Origin: Sanderia malayensis
Taxonomy: Eukaryota > Cnidaria > Scyphozoa > Semaeostomeae > Pelagiidae
DNA length: 64,000 nucleotides
NCBI GenBank assembly: GCA_013076295.1
Contig: RQOL01000466.1
Span: 6,429,080 to 6,493,079 of the forward strand
Direction of reading: 5' to 3'
The first letter of the stretch is position 1. Every line of letters begins with the position of its first letter. This document shows positions 43,990 through 55,619 of the stretch, one piece after another. The notes under the pieces were generated by a model that saw only the letters and a list, made by a program, of their open reading frames with translations, had not been told where the DNA came from and did not search any database. Made by a program: the position numbers and the translations under genes.

Positions 43990-44581
43990 GTCCGGTAGCT
44001 GAAAGGGGGGTAGTACCACCAGACGAGGTAATTTATGAGACCAAGTGATTTTGGTCAATTTTGGGGCGCAGAATCCGAATTTCGATGTTCTTTTTATGGG
44101 GGAGGGGCCGTTTCGGAGATATGGGGGCAAATGGCCCCAAATTCAACAAAAGCATGTTATAGTTAAAACTGTGACTATACCTCTTAAATGTTTGGTTTCT
44201 GACTGTAAGGCATTGATTATGGCCTGATCAAGCTTTTTGGAGGTTTTTTAGGTTTCAGGCCAGGGTATAGAAATTCTGGGGTAACCGTGCCCCCAAATGG
44301 GGGCAACAAGGTAATTTGATCAAAAAGTAATCAAAAACATCCTTTCCTATGAATTTGAGGGCGTAGAATCTGAATTCCGATGTTATTTTGACAAGAAAGG
44401 AGCCATTTTGGAGATATAGGGGTAAATGCCCCCAGAATAGGGGGTAAAGTGTGCTATTCTCATTTATATTTTTGATGACGTCACACTATTGAACTCTATA
44501 CCGGGCTTTATTTTGGCAACTTATTGAATTGAACTATGATAGAACTCAGTAATTACCTGAGTTTTCATGCAAGAATATAAT

Positions 44582-45265
44582 TTAGTCATCATCGCTGTCA
44601 CTATCACTGCTCTCTTCATCCGAACTCAGCATATCGTTTAAGACTTCCTCTTCCATATCATCACCATTACGATCTTCTATCAGGAGCTCAGCTATCTCCT
44701 CTGGATACGCTTCCACTGTCCAATTTATTGTCATGTTTGGTAGCCAACCATGATTGCATGGATCATCCAATGCTAGAATAGGATTTGATGCATTTCGCCA
44801 CATCCTTGCCACAAAACTTGCTCGCTTGCAATGTAACTCCAGGCTGGTCTGGCATGGTGGAAGGAGAGACAGATCGATGACCTTTCCATCCTTTTCCAAT
44901 CTCTGCCAAAATATTTCTTTCCTTGCCTCGTTCACTGAATGCTGCTGCCTTCTTCCAAAAATTGCACACACAAAATGTTCCAATCCAGCCAGTTGGTCGA
45001 GAGTAATATGTTGACCGTTTCCTAAAGAAGCAATTAAGTCTATAAATACTGAATTCTCTTTGACGTGCTTCCAACAAAGTTGCTTCCCTTTGCGCAGAAT
45101 GCTCGAAACGTAGTCGTTGCCCGTGAAGGAGTGCAGCCCAAGCAGTGCTCTCTTTTGTTTTTGTGACAGTGTGCATGCACTGACGTCTAAAAGAGAGAAA
45201 ACGCCGAGGGTACTGTCTGCGTGGTCCGTTCCAGCTGAGGCGATATCAATATACCTGTGGTTTTA
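44582..45265 (-). CDS. Transposon-associated protein of unknown function, acidic tail
   Basis: The frame is open upstream of the first Met and can be read from about 45265 (YIDIASAGTDHADSTLGVFS). It contains RALLGLHSFTGNDYVSSILR followed by KGKQLCWK, then LDQLAGLEHFVCAIFGRRQQ, SLLPPCQTSLELHCKRASF, and a C-terminal acidic run SSDEESSDSDSDDD. The GLH-FTG-D--S-GKGK and LPPC segments resemble a family I associate with repetitive genes in cnidarians, amphibians and fish; its function is not known to me. A splice-like CCACAG precedes 45265. No catalytic motif identified. Confidence 0.5.
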
Positions 45266-45972
45266 GTAGCAGGAGAATTCGATGCACTTATACTGATCAA
45301 CAATGGAACAGGAAAATACCGCAAGGTTTTAGGCGTAATGGTGATGATATGGAATAGGAAGTCTTAAACGATATGCTGAGTTCGGATGAAGAGAGCAGTG
45401 ATAGTGACAGCGATGATGACTAAATTATATTCTTGCATGAAAACTCAGGTAATTACTGAGTTCTATCATAGTTCAATTCAATAAGTTGCCAAAATAAAGC
45501 CCGGTATAGAGTTCAATAGTGTGACGTCATCAAAAATATAAATGAGAATAGCACACTTTACCCCCTGTTCTGGGGGCATTTACCCCTATATCTCCAAAAT
45601 AGCTCCTTTCTTGTCAAAATAACATCGAAATTCAGATTCTACGCCCTCGAATTGATAAGAAGAGATGTTTTTGATTACTTTTTGAACAAATTACCTTGTT
45701 GCCCCCATTCGGGAGCATGGTTACCCCAGAATTTCTATGCCCTGGCGTGAAACCTAAAAAACCTCCAATAAGCTTGATCAGGCCATAATCAATGCCTTAC
45801 AATCAGAAACCAAACATTTAAGAGGTATAGTCACAGTTTTAACTATAACATGCTTTTGTTGAATTTGGGGCATTTGCCCCCATATCTCCGAAACGGCCTC
45901 TCCCCCATAAAAAGAACATCGAAATTCGGATTCTGCGCCCCAATATTGACCAAAATCACTTGGTCTCATAAA

Positions 45973-46412
45973 CTTTGGAATGCATTACCAGTAGAAATCC
46001 GAAATGCTCCGTCGAAAATATCCTTCAAAAAACAACTGAAGATTAAGTTATTGAACACTGTCAATGAATAATTCAAAGCTACCCTTGCTATATGCACGAT
46101 TTCTATTTAATTGCACGAAAATCAATTTGAATCCGTCCATCTTTAATAATTTCAGATTATCACAGGATTGAAGGGGGGGGGCTCTCTCCTCGATTAGTTT
46201 ACCTATTGAGAGAGCTCCTCCTATAAGAATTCCCTCCATACAATTTATTTCGATTCTCTTTATTTGTATGTTGTATTAAGTTTCCATATCATTGTATTAA
46301 TTTTCTGTAATAGTGTATTATTTCCCTGTAGTTTAGTTATTTGTTAGTATACGTAATTATAAATTGTATGTAGTGGAATTTAAACATATATGAAACTGAA
46401 ACTGAAAACTGA
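45973..46412 (+). pseudogene. Non-LTR retrotransposon 3' end with hairpin
   Basis: WNALPVEIRNAPSKISFKKQ and a stop at 46071 are followed by a 3' UTR with an 8-bp stem (46181-46188/46208-46215) and a GAAACT-type tail. It is inserted in the right arm of the foldback element; the left arm gives the empty site (CTCATAAATTACC). Confidence 0.8.
46181..46215 (+). other. Conserved 3'-UTR hairpin of a non-LTR element
   Basis: GCTCTCTC pairs with GAGAGAGC around a 19-nt loop. The same hairpin, with a 19-nt loop differing at few positions, is at 54272-54306. It may be the template RNA structure recognised by the reverse transcriptase (inference). Confidence 0.6.
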
Positions 46413-46458
46413 AATTACCTCGTCTGGTGGTACTACCCCCCTTTCAGCTACCGGACTA

Positions 46459-46924
46459 TACAGGGTAAAACACTTTGAGTCCTGTGTCCCAAGTTTTTGA
46501 ACAATCTTACCCAGTTTTTAGACAGCTCTTGAAGGAGATGTAAGGAAATAAAATTCTGTGTTGAAACTTGTGTTGATTCTATGATATGATTCAACCAGTT
46601 TTAAGACATACTTTGCCGAATGATCAGTTGTCCTAAGAAATCGACGAAAAAGCCAACTTAGAGACAGCCAATAACAACCACTTTTCCGGACATAGCTGGC
46701 TCGGAAAGAAAGAAAAAAGGCCAAGTTTTAGGACAGACCTAGGACCACTGTCCATATATGCACATGACCGCCCCTGGCAGTTAGACTAGAAATTCCTACA
46801 ACGATCGAGCACCGCAGAACCGACAACGAAAACCCCAAAGCAAATCTCCGTTCCCGACCCGGCAGACACCAAGCACAAGAACAACGAGTGCACCAGCATC
46901 TCCCGCCCCATTTCTTCCCAAATG
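46459..46924. other. Spacer, no gene seen
   Basis: It contains repeats of CCCAGTTTT..GACA-like wording (46500-46730), but no clear element ends. Confidence 0.4.
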
Positions 46925-47189
46925 GCCAAATTTTTGATGGCCTATAGTTTTTACGGTCCGATGGTCATCGACCCCATAATCAATTGTCATGTGATACCGA
47001 ACAGAATCGGAAATTCTCGATTGACGTGTATTTACTAAGTTTCTCCGCTCAGAAGCAATGGCTGCACACGTTTATAACATTTGTTTCAATAAAAAATCCA
47101 GCAACTGTGAGCCAGTCAATTTCCAGAGTAATATTCGGTCTCGGCTCCAGGCCACTTCGCCGATATCCGCACTCACAAATATTTAGGAT

Positions 47190-47546
47190 CAGGGACGTAG
47201 GAAGCATTTGTAACTTGCAAGGGGGGGACGACATTTCGAGGGACCATTGTCATGGTCAGCGTTATAAGTGTCAGGCTGCTTGTAGAAGGAATGCCGCAGC
47301 GTATTTTGAAGTTTTGGGGGCTAGTGGCAATTGGATATGGTTTTAGTGGGGTCCGGGGTGGAGCCCCGGGAAAATGTTTGCAACCAAGTCCTTTTTATAT
47401 TACAGAAATGCCCTTTTTATGAACATAAATGCAACCCAAAAAGGGCACTTCTCTAGTCTAAAAGGGCACCTCTCTACTCTAAAAGGGCACTTGTCACAAA
47501 CTTGGGGGGCCGTGCCCCCTGTGCTCCCCCAGTTCCTACGTCTCTG
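47190..47546. mobile_element. hAT MITE, copy 1
   Basis: Ends CAGGGACGTAGGAA and TTCCTACGTCTCTG are flanked by the perfect 8-bp duplication TTTAGGAT (47182-47189, 47547-47554). The interior has tandem AAAAGGGCACTTCTCTA units. Confidence 0.92.
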
Positions 47547-47897
47547 TTTAGGATAGGGCTGCTCGGGTTACTTTTTTGGGTCTACAATTTGAGCAAACGT
47601 TACTTTTTTGGTCATTCAGTTGCATAATTTGGCTTCACGAAATTCTAAGTACTATTTTCGGTCTTGAATGCGAACAAAGTGTAAATTTAATGTTTCATCC
47701 ACCGAGAAGAGCTGACCTTGTGGAAACTTTGAAAAGGTTTTCGGTAACAATGTTACAGCGAAACTTCAAAACAATGGAAAACAGTATACTTGGCTTTGTC
47801 TACATGATTACTTCATTAAATGGAACGGCGTTTTCTTTGTTTTTTAGGTGTGCATGGCAAGGAAACCTATTTTTTTGGTCAAATTTTATGCAAGTAA

Positions 47898-48352
47898 GGG
47901 ACCGCTCATTATTTATGCCTCAGGTCGGGGCCAAAGAGAAATAGGTTGGGTAAATGATGTTTCGGGCTGTCTTAAGGTTGGGTAAATCATCTTCTATGTC
48001 TCTCAAAGGTTAGGTTAATAAATTTTATTCAGAAAGAGGAAATTAACGTAAACAATGGACTTATTCGCACAAAACGATGTTGCAAATTGGCCGGATCATG
48101 GAAACTTGCATTCATTTATTAGTTACATTAGTATACTTTCTGAAAGGTATGGGCATCAATTATTGTATTTTTCTTTTTAGTGATGATTTTCCGTTCCACT
48201 TTTCTGTCGGTTGGGTAGCATATTTTTAATAGCTCTATATTGGTTGGGTTACTATTATTTTTATAGTCCACAAGGTTAGGTAGCAAAAAAAATTTACCCA
48301 AATAAGCATTTCTCTTCAGTCCCAACCTGAGGAATGAATAATGAACAGTCCC
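47898..48352. mobile_element. PIF/Harbinger-like MITE, TAA target
   Basis: Ends GGGAC(C/T)G(C/T)TCATTATT are inverted and flanked by TAA (47895-47897, 48353-48355). Internally GGTTGGGTAAAT-type motifs recur in both orientations. Confidence 0.8.
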
Positions 48353-48550
48353 TAATTATTTCTTTTGGGTTGATCGTTTGCAATCCTGAGCACAGCTATC
48401 CTAAATATATGCGAGTAATCCCCCCCGGGCCTGTTATATTTCAGACAAAATTAAGCCGCCTTATGATTCTCTTCCATGTTCACACAACACACTAGAATGA
48501 CCAAACAACATTTGTGGGATGTCGATTTTTTTGCGTTGATGCCTCTTTAA

Positions 48551-48985
48551 GAGCAATCTCCGTCAAGTGATTTGCCGCCACCTTTTGCAACGAGAGATCG
48601 AGAAATTCATTACAAGGTCAGTGCTATTTTCTTCATAATTGTCTGATTTTATTTCAAACAGCTGTCTCTTGCAAAAGAAATAGCCGTGCAAAGGTAATGT
48701 AATTTATTTGGCTTTGTCCTCATTTGATAAAGTAATATTTCCCTTTTTGACATAGAAATGGAATTTCACAAAGAATTGTTTATGACTTTGAGAAAGAAGG
48801 CCGTTTGTGCAAGAATGAAGATTAATAAAGTTCTTAAATCCACCATAGATTTCCAGCGATAAATAATGTATGACTTGACAAAATTTTCATTGTGTTATGA
48901 GACAGGACTCTCTTCTTTTACGGGAACATGTGAGGATATTTTTTTAACATCTTGGGTCATTCTTCTGGTGCCTTCAAGGATTAAA
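48551..48985. other. Spacer between two AGAGGCATCAACGC-family elements
   Basis: TTAA ends abut both sides. An ORF of 63 codons spans its right part, but no domain is seen. Confidence 0.4.
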
Positions 48986-49153
48986 GAGGCATCAACGCAA
49001 AAAATTCGACATACCCAAAAATGTTGTTTTGTAATAATAATAATAAATAATAAATAATTTCTTTATTTAAGGTTGGCTCTTATTGCTAGCTCACTTACTA
49101 ATTTAAGCCAACCGAAACTTAAATATAGGAAACTACAATAAACTAAATCTAAA

Positions 49154-49250
49154 TTGCGTTACTACCAACCAAAAAAGTTGCGTTCCTACCAACCAAACAA
49201 AATTTTAATTGGTAGGATTGCGTTCCTATCAACCAAAAAAGTTGTGCTGC
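49154..49250. repeat. Short tandem repeat (GCGTTCCTACCAACC type)
   Basis: Three imperfect copies of GCGTTCCTACCAACCAAAAA, preceded by an AATAATAAAT run at 49032-49060. Confidence 0.7.
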
Positions 49251-49850
49251 TTATGAAATTTCGTGCCGATGTGAAGCTCGGTATGTAGGACGCACTACTC
49301 AAAGGCTAGTGGACAGAATAAAACAACATGTTTCTGCGTGTATCAGGCAAAAAACAATTCTAGAAAAAGACCAGCCAACTAGAGCTTGTCAGGGTCGTAA
49401 AACATCCGGCACCCAAGTTAAATGTGATTCGGCAATTGGGCAACATTTACTGCGTTACCCAGAATGCTCTAAAACATACTCTGACGACAATTTTTGCATA
49501 ATTGGTCAAGCCAGGTCGCATTTTCACTTAGGAGTTTTGGAAGCGGTCTATATCAAAACAAAAGACCCAGTTCTGTCTAGACAAAAAGATTTCGTTTTTT
49601 CTCTAGGGCTTTTCAACCACTTGAGGGGAGGTGGGCGTTAATTGGTGAAAACAATAACCAATCAGCCGCTGCAATTGTTCACTCAAGCAACTTTTGATCC
49701 ACATCTCGGTATAAATTTCAGTCCGACGTTCAGAAATATCCGACGTTTCATACACTGAGGAGTGTCGGAGGAAAAGTATGCTTAAGTGTGCAAATCCAGG
49801 TTTCCGCTTTTTGTGCAATTCTAACTCCAAATTACAAACGAGAAAATACT
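49251..49850 (+). pseudogene. Penelope-like element 3' end (GIY-YIG) with hammerhead-like motif
   Basis: The frame can be read from CRCEARYVGRTTQRLVDRIK (GIY-YIG core) through SAIGQHLLRYPECSKTYSDD to SLGLFNHLRGGGR and a stop at 49641. Downstream, CTGAGGAGTGTCGGAGGAAAA at 49754-49774 is the same motif as in the minus-strand copy at 36536-36664. The reverse transcriptase is missing. Confidence 0.75.
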
Positions 49851-50002
49851 ATTAAAGAAAACAACTATGAAAAACCCTAAATTACCTTTATACAATCTGC
49901 ACAATCTACAACTGCAATCAAAATCGTAGCTTTGAATTTTTCTTTTGAAGCTGTTAAGTGTCTGGGACTCTTTCACAGGAGATGGCATAGCATGCTATAT
50001 CC

Positions 50003-50448
50003 TAGCCTGCGTGCAGACTCTACGGGAGGATGAAAAGTAGAGCCTGCGCGACGTCAACACTTTTCTTGTCTGCTGAAATCAGCGAATTTCGGTTTGGAAA
50101 CAACAACCACATTTGTCTGGGGAACTGCATAGCAATGACATATTGTCAGAACACTCTGCTACCGATGGAAATTCTCAAAGAAAAATCACAAGGCAATAGC
50201 CAACCTAAGAAGGAAGCAACACTGTAAAATTTGTATTGACAAGCTCTTCGCTGTTGTGACTCAACCATGTTGGAAACAGGAAACACTAACATTAAACCGT
50301 AAGTCATCACTCTCAAGGTGATTGAAACAAAGCAGAATTTTTTAACCAATCAAAGAGGTTCCTCAAATCTTGGGACACCAGACAAGAAAAGTGTCGACGT
50401 CGCGCAGACTCTACTTTTCCTTCTCCCGTAGAGTCTGCACGCAGGCTA
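50003..50448. mobile_element. TAGCC-ended MITE, uninterrupted copy
   Basis: Ends TAGCCTGCGTGCAGACTC are inverted and flanked by a perfect 9-bp duplication GCTATATCC (49994-50002, 50449-50457). It is the reference for reading the interrupted copy at 40200-43562, and its interior is inverted relative to that copy. The 9-bp duplication fits Mutator-like elements. Confidence 0.92.
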
Positions 50449-50739
50449 GCTATATCCTAGATCCAAGAAAACATGCATTTTCAATACTACACCCTGTTGT
50501 TTTTGGTATCGGTACAAAAATATCATATGTTCATTCTATTTTGTTCTGTGAACATGGAAGACAATCACAAGGTGGCTTAATTTCGTCTGAAATGTGACAG
50601 GGGGTTGAATTTAGGGGAATGAAGTTGAAGCTAGCAAGGGTATGAGTGTATGCGAGCCGGGATACCGGTGAAGTTGCTCTGAGCATTGACTGGCTCGCAG
50701 TTGCTGGATTTTTCATTTAAACTACTGTTATCAACGTAT

Positions 50740-51531
50740 GGGGTAATTCATAGAGTACGCACGCTCTCAAGGGGGAGGGGGGTTACTACAGAAACGAACA
50801 AAAACGAACGGGGGGAGGGGGTATTCAGCTGAAAGCGAACGTATTTTTTGTGAAGCAATATTGGGAGTTGAGGCCTCCCGTATATCAACTGGTGTATCGT
50901 TCCGACTTTTAGAGCCGATTATTTTGCATGTTCTATATGTAGTCTTGGGATCCGAATTTCTTGGCAATTTCAGTGTAAATCTGTTAGGTTGCCAAAGTTG
51001 TGCGCGCGTCTGCGTGTATGTCTACCCCAGGGGGCACTCAATGGCTTTATATACGGGGATCTCCATCCGATATTTTTGGGAAAAGAAAGCCAGTCAATGT
51101 TATATTTTTGGGTCAGGACTTTTCATGAAAATAAGTTTTGATATTTTTGGGTGTATAAATTTTTTTAAATGGAGAGAAATTAGGTTTGTAAATGTAACCT
51201 AGACTAGATTTTGTGCATTAAGGGTAATTAACTTTAATATTCTTTGCTTCATTGTAATGATACGTTTGCGTCATTAAAAAATTAGTTTGATAATTTTGAG
51301 ATGATTTTTAATTGTTCGGATGGAGATCCCCGTATATAACACCACTGAGTGCCCCCCTGGGATGTCTACATGTGAGTAGGGGGGGGGCTTGCATGGTCAG
51401 AAAAAACGAACGTACAATGAACAAGGGGGAAGGGGAAGGGGTTGGCATGACCAAAGCGACCAAACACGAACAAGGGGGAAGGGGGTTAAAAAATCACCAG
51501 TTTTGAGCGTACGTACTTTTTGAATGACCCC
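50740..51531. mobile_element. MITE (GGGGT(A/C)ATTCA ends) with nested element
   Basis: Ends GGGGTAATTCATAGAGTACG and its counterpart ending at 51531 are inverted, with TAT on both sides (50737-50739, 51532-51534). AACGAACAAGGGGGAAGGGG-type runs occur inside both ends. Confidence 0.72.
51026..51361. mobile_element. Nested MITE with 8-bp target duplication
   Basis: Ends CCCAGGGGGCACTCA(A/G)TGG and long arms (TATATACGGGGATCTCCATC) are flanked by the perfect 8-bp ATGTCTAC (51018-51025, 51362-51369). Confidence 0.88.
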
Positions 51532-51903
51532 TATGCAGCCATTGCTTCTGATCAGGGAAACTTAGTATTTTCCGATTCTGTTCGGTATCACATGAGAAAT
51601 TGATTATGTGTTCGATTATCGTCGGAGGGTAAAAATGCTAGGTTATAAAAAATTCAATCGCGCTAGTTGCTCTCGCTTCTTTCTCTTTCGGCAGCAGCTT
51701 TAGCCACACTGCCTATTGCTGAAATCTTGTTGCAATTTTCGGGGACAAAATTTCGCGTTGATGCCTCTTTAATGTACATTATTTTGCAATGTGCGGTAAT
51801 GTTTGCGTAGGAAGAGGCAATGTATGTGGACGTTGGGAAGCGAAGTCTCACGATAAATCTGATATCAAGGACGACGACAAATAAATACGTTTCTGTTCGT
51901 TTT

Positions 51904-52256
51904 CAGGGACGTAAGAAGCATTTGTAACTTGGGGGCACGATATTCCGAAGGGCGCTTTTCATGTTCATTGTTATCAGTGCCAGGTTGCTTATAGAAGGGA
52001 TGCCACAGTGTATTTTAAAGTTTGGGGGCAAGCGACAGTTGGACAAGGTTCTAGAGGGGGTCCGGGGCAGAGCTTCGGGAAAATATTTGCAACCATGCCC
52101 TTTTTATATCGCAGAAATGCTCTTTTATGAACTTAAATGCAACCTAAAAAGGGCACTTCTCTACTCTAAAAAGGGCACTTCTCTACTCTGAAAGGGTACT
52201 TGTCAGTAACTTGGGGGGGTATGTGCCCCCTGTGCCCCCTAGTTCCTCTGTCTCTG
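51904..52256. mobile_element. hAT MITE, copy 2
   Basis: Sibling of 47190-47546, with the perfect 8-bp duplication TTCGTTTT (51896-51903, 52257-52264). It has the same internal AAAGGGCACTTCTCTACTCT tandem units. Confidence 0.92.
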
Positions 52257-52264
52257 TTCGTTTT

Positions 52265-52632
52265 CTTGAATTTTCATTGACATAGCCATAGATATAAGAC
52301 AAGTCCAAGTGTGGCAAAGCCCGAGAAAATTGATCAGTATTGAACTAAGACATAATCGGTATTAAACTAAGATTTAAACTTAACACGAGACCATAATTAG
52401 TAAGAACGTTTCGCATCAATTCCAAGATCCATCACCAGCATATAGGTATAGATCGAACATTTAAAGGACAATAACAAAAGGTGTACCAAAAAAGAGCAAA
52501 AGCCTGCAAGGGACATAATTCATGAAATTAATCTATCTGGCTACGGCCCCGTGAAAAGCGGTTCTCATGGATTGACGGGGCTACCGTGCCTAAATAAGTG
52601 AAAATTAATGAAAATTAATGAATCTTTTTCAG
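52265..52632. other. Spacer, nothing supported
   Basis: AT-rich, no gene or element ends found. Confidence 0.4.
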
Positions 52633-52854
52633 TCTGCTTCAGACAAGACTCCGCAAAGACATGCAATACAAGCCTTGCTCAGTCAAGAGACCCAGATTTT
52701 TCATACAATACCGTTCAATATCTTTTTCTTGCCTCCATGGTGCACATCTCGTCCGGCCCCCTTTGGCGCCCTCTCCAAGTTGCCTCTCCTTCAAGTCCAG
52801 ATAAGATCCGCCCCTGGAGCCTTTAATGATGGCCGCCCCACAGTCCAAAATCAG
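52633..52854 (+). CDS. Possible orphan exon of unknown gene
   Basis: A 74-codon open stretch is bounded by TCTTTTTCAG and GTAGTAGG, phase 0 at both sides. It begins SASDKTPQRHAIQALLSQET and contains LPPWCTSRPAPFGALSK. No domain recognised and no neighbouring exon found. Part (near 52790-52820) overlaps a hAT-like terminus (GATCCGCCCCTG). It could be chance. Confidence 0.2.
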
Positions 52855-53188
52855 GTAGTAGGTCATAATTAAGTGAAAACGAAGAATGAACTCACGTTTG
52901 GGCGTAAAAGCTTTCTGTAGAATTGTGGTGTCTTCGAATTTCTAAGTTTTGTATTTGATTGTGTGAAAAAGATCTCTCCTTCTTATTTTGATTCGTTCTT
53001 TGCATTAGTTGAAACTGTTCATCAATATGGTACACAGCAAGTTAGATCTAATATTTATTGTTTGCAATCATTATAATTTTGTTACTCAAAAAATACCCTC
53101 CAGCATTGTCTCACGTCTGTGGGATACTTTGGAGCAAAGTGCTGGAATAGCATCCCTTTTGATATAAAATGTTCACTTTCTGACTTAA

Positions 53189-53679
53189 AGTGGACCTACA
53201 CGTTGCGAGGAAACTGCATGTATTGAATGATCTTCAATACTTAGGAAATATAATGCTTACAAAACTTCTCTATTGTTTTTCGTTTTCGAGTTATGCACAT
53301 TCGAAAGACTCAATCGATGACGTCAAAGCAGGAACCTTTTTAAAGCCTCAGACCAAAGAATATTAGAAAATAAGGGCTGGAATAAACCATGTCATTAGTT
53401 TTGAATTTATATTCCACAGGAATACGTTGATTGCCAAACAACATCTTTCAGTTAAATTTGAGGCCTATCCGACGTTTGATTCTCAATCTATTATGTAATT
53501 ACTACATATCCATAGGTCTGAGGCTTTAAAAAGGTTCCTGCTTTGACGTCATCAATTTCGTCCTTCAAATTGTCATAACTCGAAAACGAAAAAAATATTG
53601 AAGTTTTAATACCAGTATGTTTCCTTAATGTCGAAGGTCTTTCAACACATGCAATTTCCTCACAACGTGTAGGTCCACT
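53189..53679. mobile_element. TTAA foldback MITE, copy 2
   Basis: Ends AGTGGACCTACACGTTG and the inverse are flanked by TTAA at the left (53185-53188) and TTCA at the right, probably a mutated TTAA. Sibling of 39377-39835. Confidence 0.82.
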
Positions 53680-55453
53680 TTCAAGGGCTTATGAAACGAA
53701 AAAATTGACCCTGATTTTATTGCTTTTACACGTTTAATTTTTTCAGTATCACTTTCCACTCTCGAGATATTCAATTTTTGAGTTTTCAATTGATGACGTC
53801 ACAGGTTTGACTCATGTATTCTCAATTATCAAAAAACCGACATTACTCAAAGACAAATAACATTAGACAAACCAAACTTGGACTGAAATTAGACCTACAC
53901 GATTTGTGTAAGAACAAAACAGTTTCTTTCCTCGGAAACTAAAAGCTTTCTTTTTTGAAAACAATCAGCTTTCATATTTTCCCTGAATTCTTGGATATGA
54001 AGTTGACAATCTAATAGGAAAAGAACACAGACACGGTCGCCTTCCTTTAGATTTGGCAATAAAACAGGTTAGTATTAAATCAGGATGACCTGGGGCAAGT
54101 TCCCCTTCCCCCATATTGTCATTCCTTTTTTCCCAAAATTTAATGAGCGCATCTCTTATACATAAATTCCTGAATCGATCAAGTAAATTGTTTTTTGTTT
54201 TTTGAAATAAAAATGTTTAACGCCACATAACTTTATTCCAGTTTTCATCGGCCATTTTCGAAATAGGGGGTGCTCTCTCCTCGATTAGCCTAGCTATTGA
54301 GAGAGCTCCTCCCTAAGAAATTCCCCTACATACAGCACATTTTTATTTTATAGGATTAATTTAATTCATTAGTATTGTTGGTGTATTTTAGTAGCGTTAG
54401 TTTTAGTGTTAGTAGCGTTTTTTGTATTTAACGTGTTAATTTACACTCATTTTTTTATAAGAAACTAAGCTCGGATTTAGTACTCAATTTCTTAATTCTT
54501 TGGTTGATTTTAGTATACTAAAGCTTCTTAAAAGTTTCTTAAAAGTTTCTTACATACTTAAGTCCGGAACAGCTACCTTTTTATAGAAAAATGGGGTTTG
54601 CAATTTCAAGCATCTAGTATTTCAATTTTGGTGTGTATTACATATCCATCTCATTCAGGCAGCAGTGGATAAACATAGATTTCACAATTTGTTGAAAAAA
54701 TTACGCTCTCAAAGGCAATCAAAGAAATTTCTACTTTTCGAGCAGTTTTCTAGGTCTGAGTGTGATCAGTACTCTGGTTTTTAATTTTGTTGCCACCAGA
54801 GGGGTAGGTTTCTTATATAGAGCGTTTTTTATAAAAAAAATCGTGAACTAGGCAGCGCTTTCAATAAAACTCTCGAGACCTGTACTTACTACGTTCCTTT
54901 ATTTATCTTTATCTAAAATAAGAGCAACAACAAGGGACCAGTTTGAGACTGAAATCTCAGCAAAGTTTAAGAGTTATGAAGCTCCTTTTTCCTGATAGGA
55001 AGGGGGCATTTATTAGGTATAAAGGAAATGAACAAACCTCTGGTTTCTTTCCGCAAATATTGCTTATAGGCAAAGCAAGTTTCTACTGTATATTTCTTTT
55101 ACAGATCCACAGACGTCTGGTCCAGGTGTTTCGAAATTGCTCATTCAGATTCTTTGCTTCTGCAGTTTGACAGGTTGTTTATGCGCATCCAAAGCTGCGA
55201 GAGAGGTCATGCATTTGTCTGCTTGGTTTTGAGTAGCAATTGGACGAACAGGTAACTGTTGCACAGTTCTCCAATAACTATAGTTTTAGCTTAAACAATT
55301 TTGATTTTCTGGAATCATATATTTCACACTCAAAGACTTCAACAACACCCCCATCTCTTCCAACTTCTACTACTGTAAAAGATTGAACTGATAGCAGTAG
55401 GATTGGTAGGATCAAGTCTTACATTTGGAAGGCAAACCGTTCACCCTTTCATG
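53680..55453. other. Gene-free stretch with a retrotransposon 3'-UTR remnant
   Basis: The hairpin GCTCTCTC...GAGAGAGC at 54272-54306, with flanking bases, matches the 3' UTR at 46181-46215. Tandem TAAAAGTTTCT units lie at 54530-54555. An ORF at 54943-55170 shows no domain. Confidence 0.5.
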
Positions 55454-55619
55454 CAGAGGCGGAAATTTGTTTTCTCAGGTGGGGGGGGGGGCTAAGCCTC
55501 TAAAAAGAAACAAATATACCGACAAATGGCCAAATTTTCCGACAAAAGCGCTAAAAACGGCGATTTTCCCGACAATTTAGCAAAAAGTGACCCCCCCATC
55601 CCCACAATTTCCGCCCCTG
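55454..55619. mobile_element. hAT-like MITE
   Basis: Ends CAGAGGCGGAAATTTG and AATTTCCGCCCCTG are inverted. The interior CCGACAAAT/poly-G pattern is shared with 27404-27634. The target duplication has diverged. Confidence 0.65.

Larger units (their letters stand above)
43990..46456. mobile_element. Foldback element, TA target, with an embedded ORF
   Basis: Ends GTCCGGTAGCTGAAAGGGGG are inverted and flanked by TA (43988-43989, 46457-46458). Arms of several hundred bases (43990-44671 against 45345-46456) are near-identical inverted copies that even include the last codons of the internal ORF. The right arm is interrupted by a retrotransposon 3' fragment (45973-46412). Confidence 0.85.
46925..48546. 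mobile_element. AGAGGCATCAACGC-family element, copy ii, with nested MITEs
   Basis: The right end TTTGCGTTGATGCCTCT is followed by TTAA (48547-48550). The interior matches copy i (57286-57865), for example GACGTGTATTTACTAAGTT. The left end is lost or diverged. It contains a hAT MITE (47190-47546) and a PIF-like MITE (47898-48352). Confidence 0.7.
48986..51768. mobile_element. AGAGGCATCAACGC-family element, copy iii, heavily interrupted
   Basis: Both ends are present (AGAGGCATCAACGCAAAA at 48986, its complement at 51768) and flanked by TTAA (48982-48985, 51769-51772). Fragments homologous to copies i and ii are in reverse order (50590-50739, 51530-51650). Between them lie a Penelope-like fragment, a TAGCC element and a nested MITE pair. 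Confidence 0.75.
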
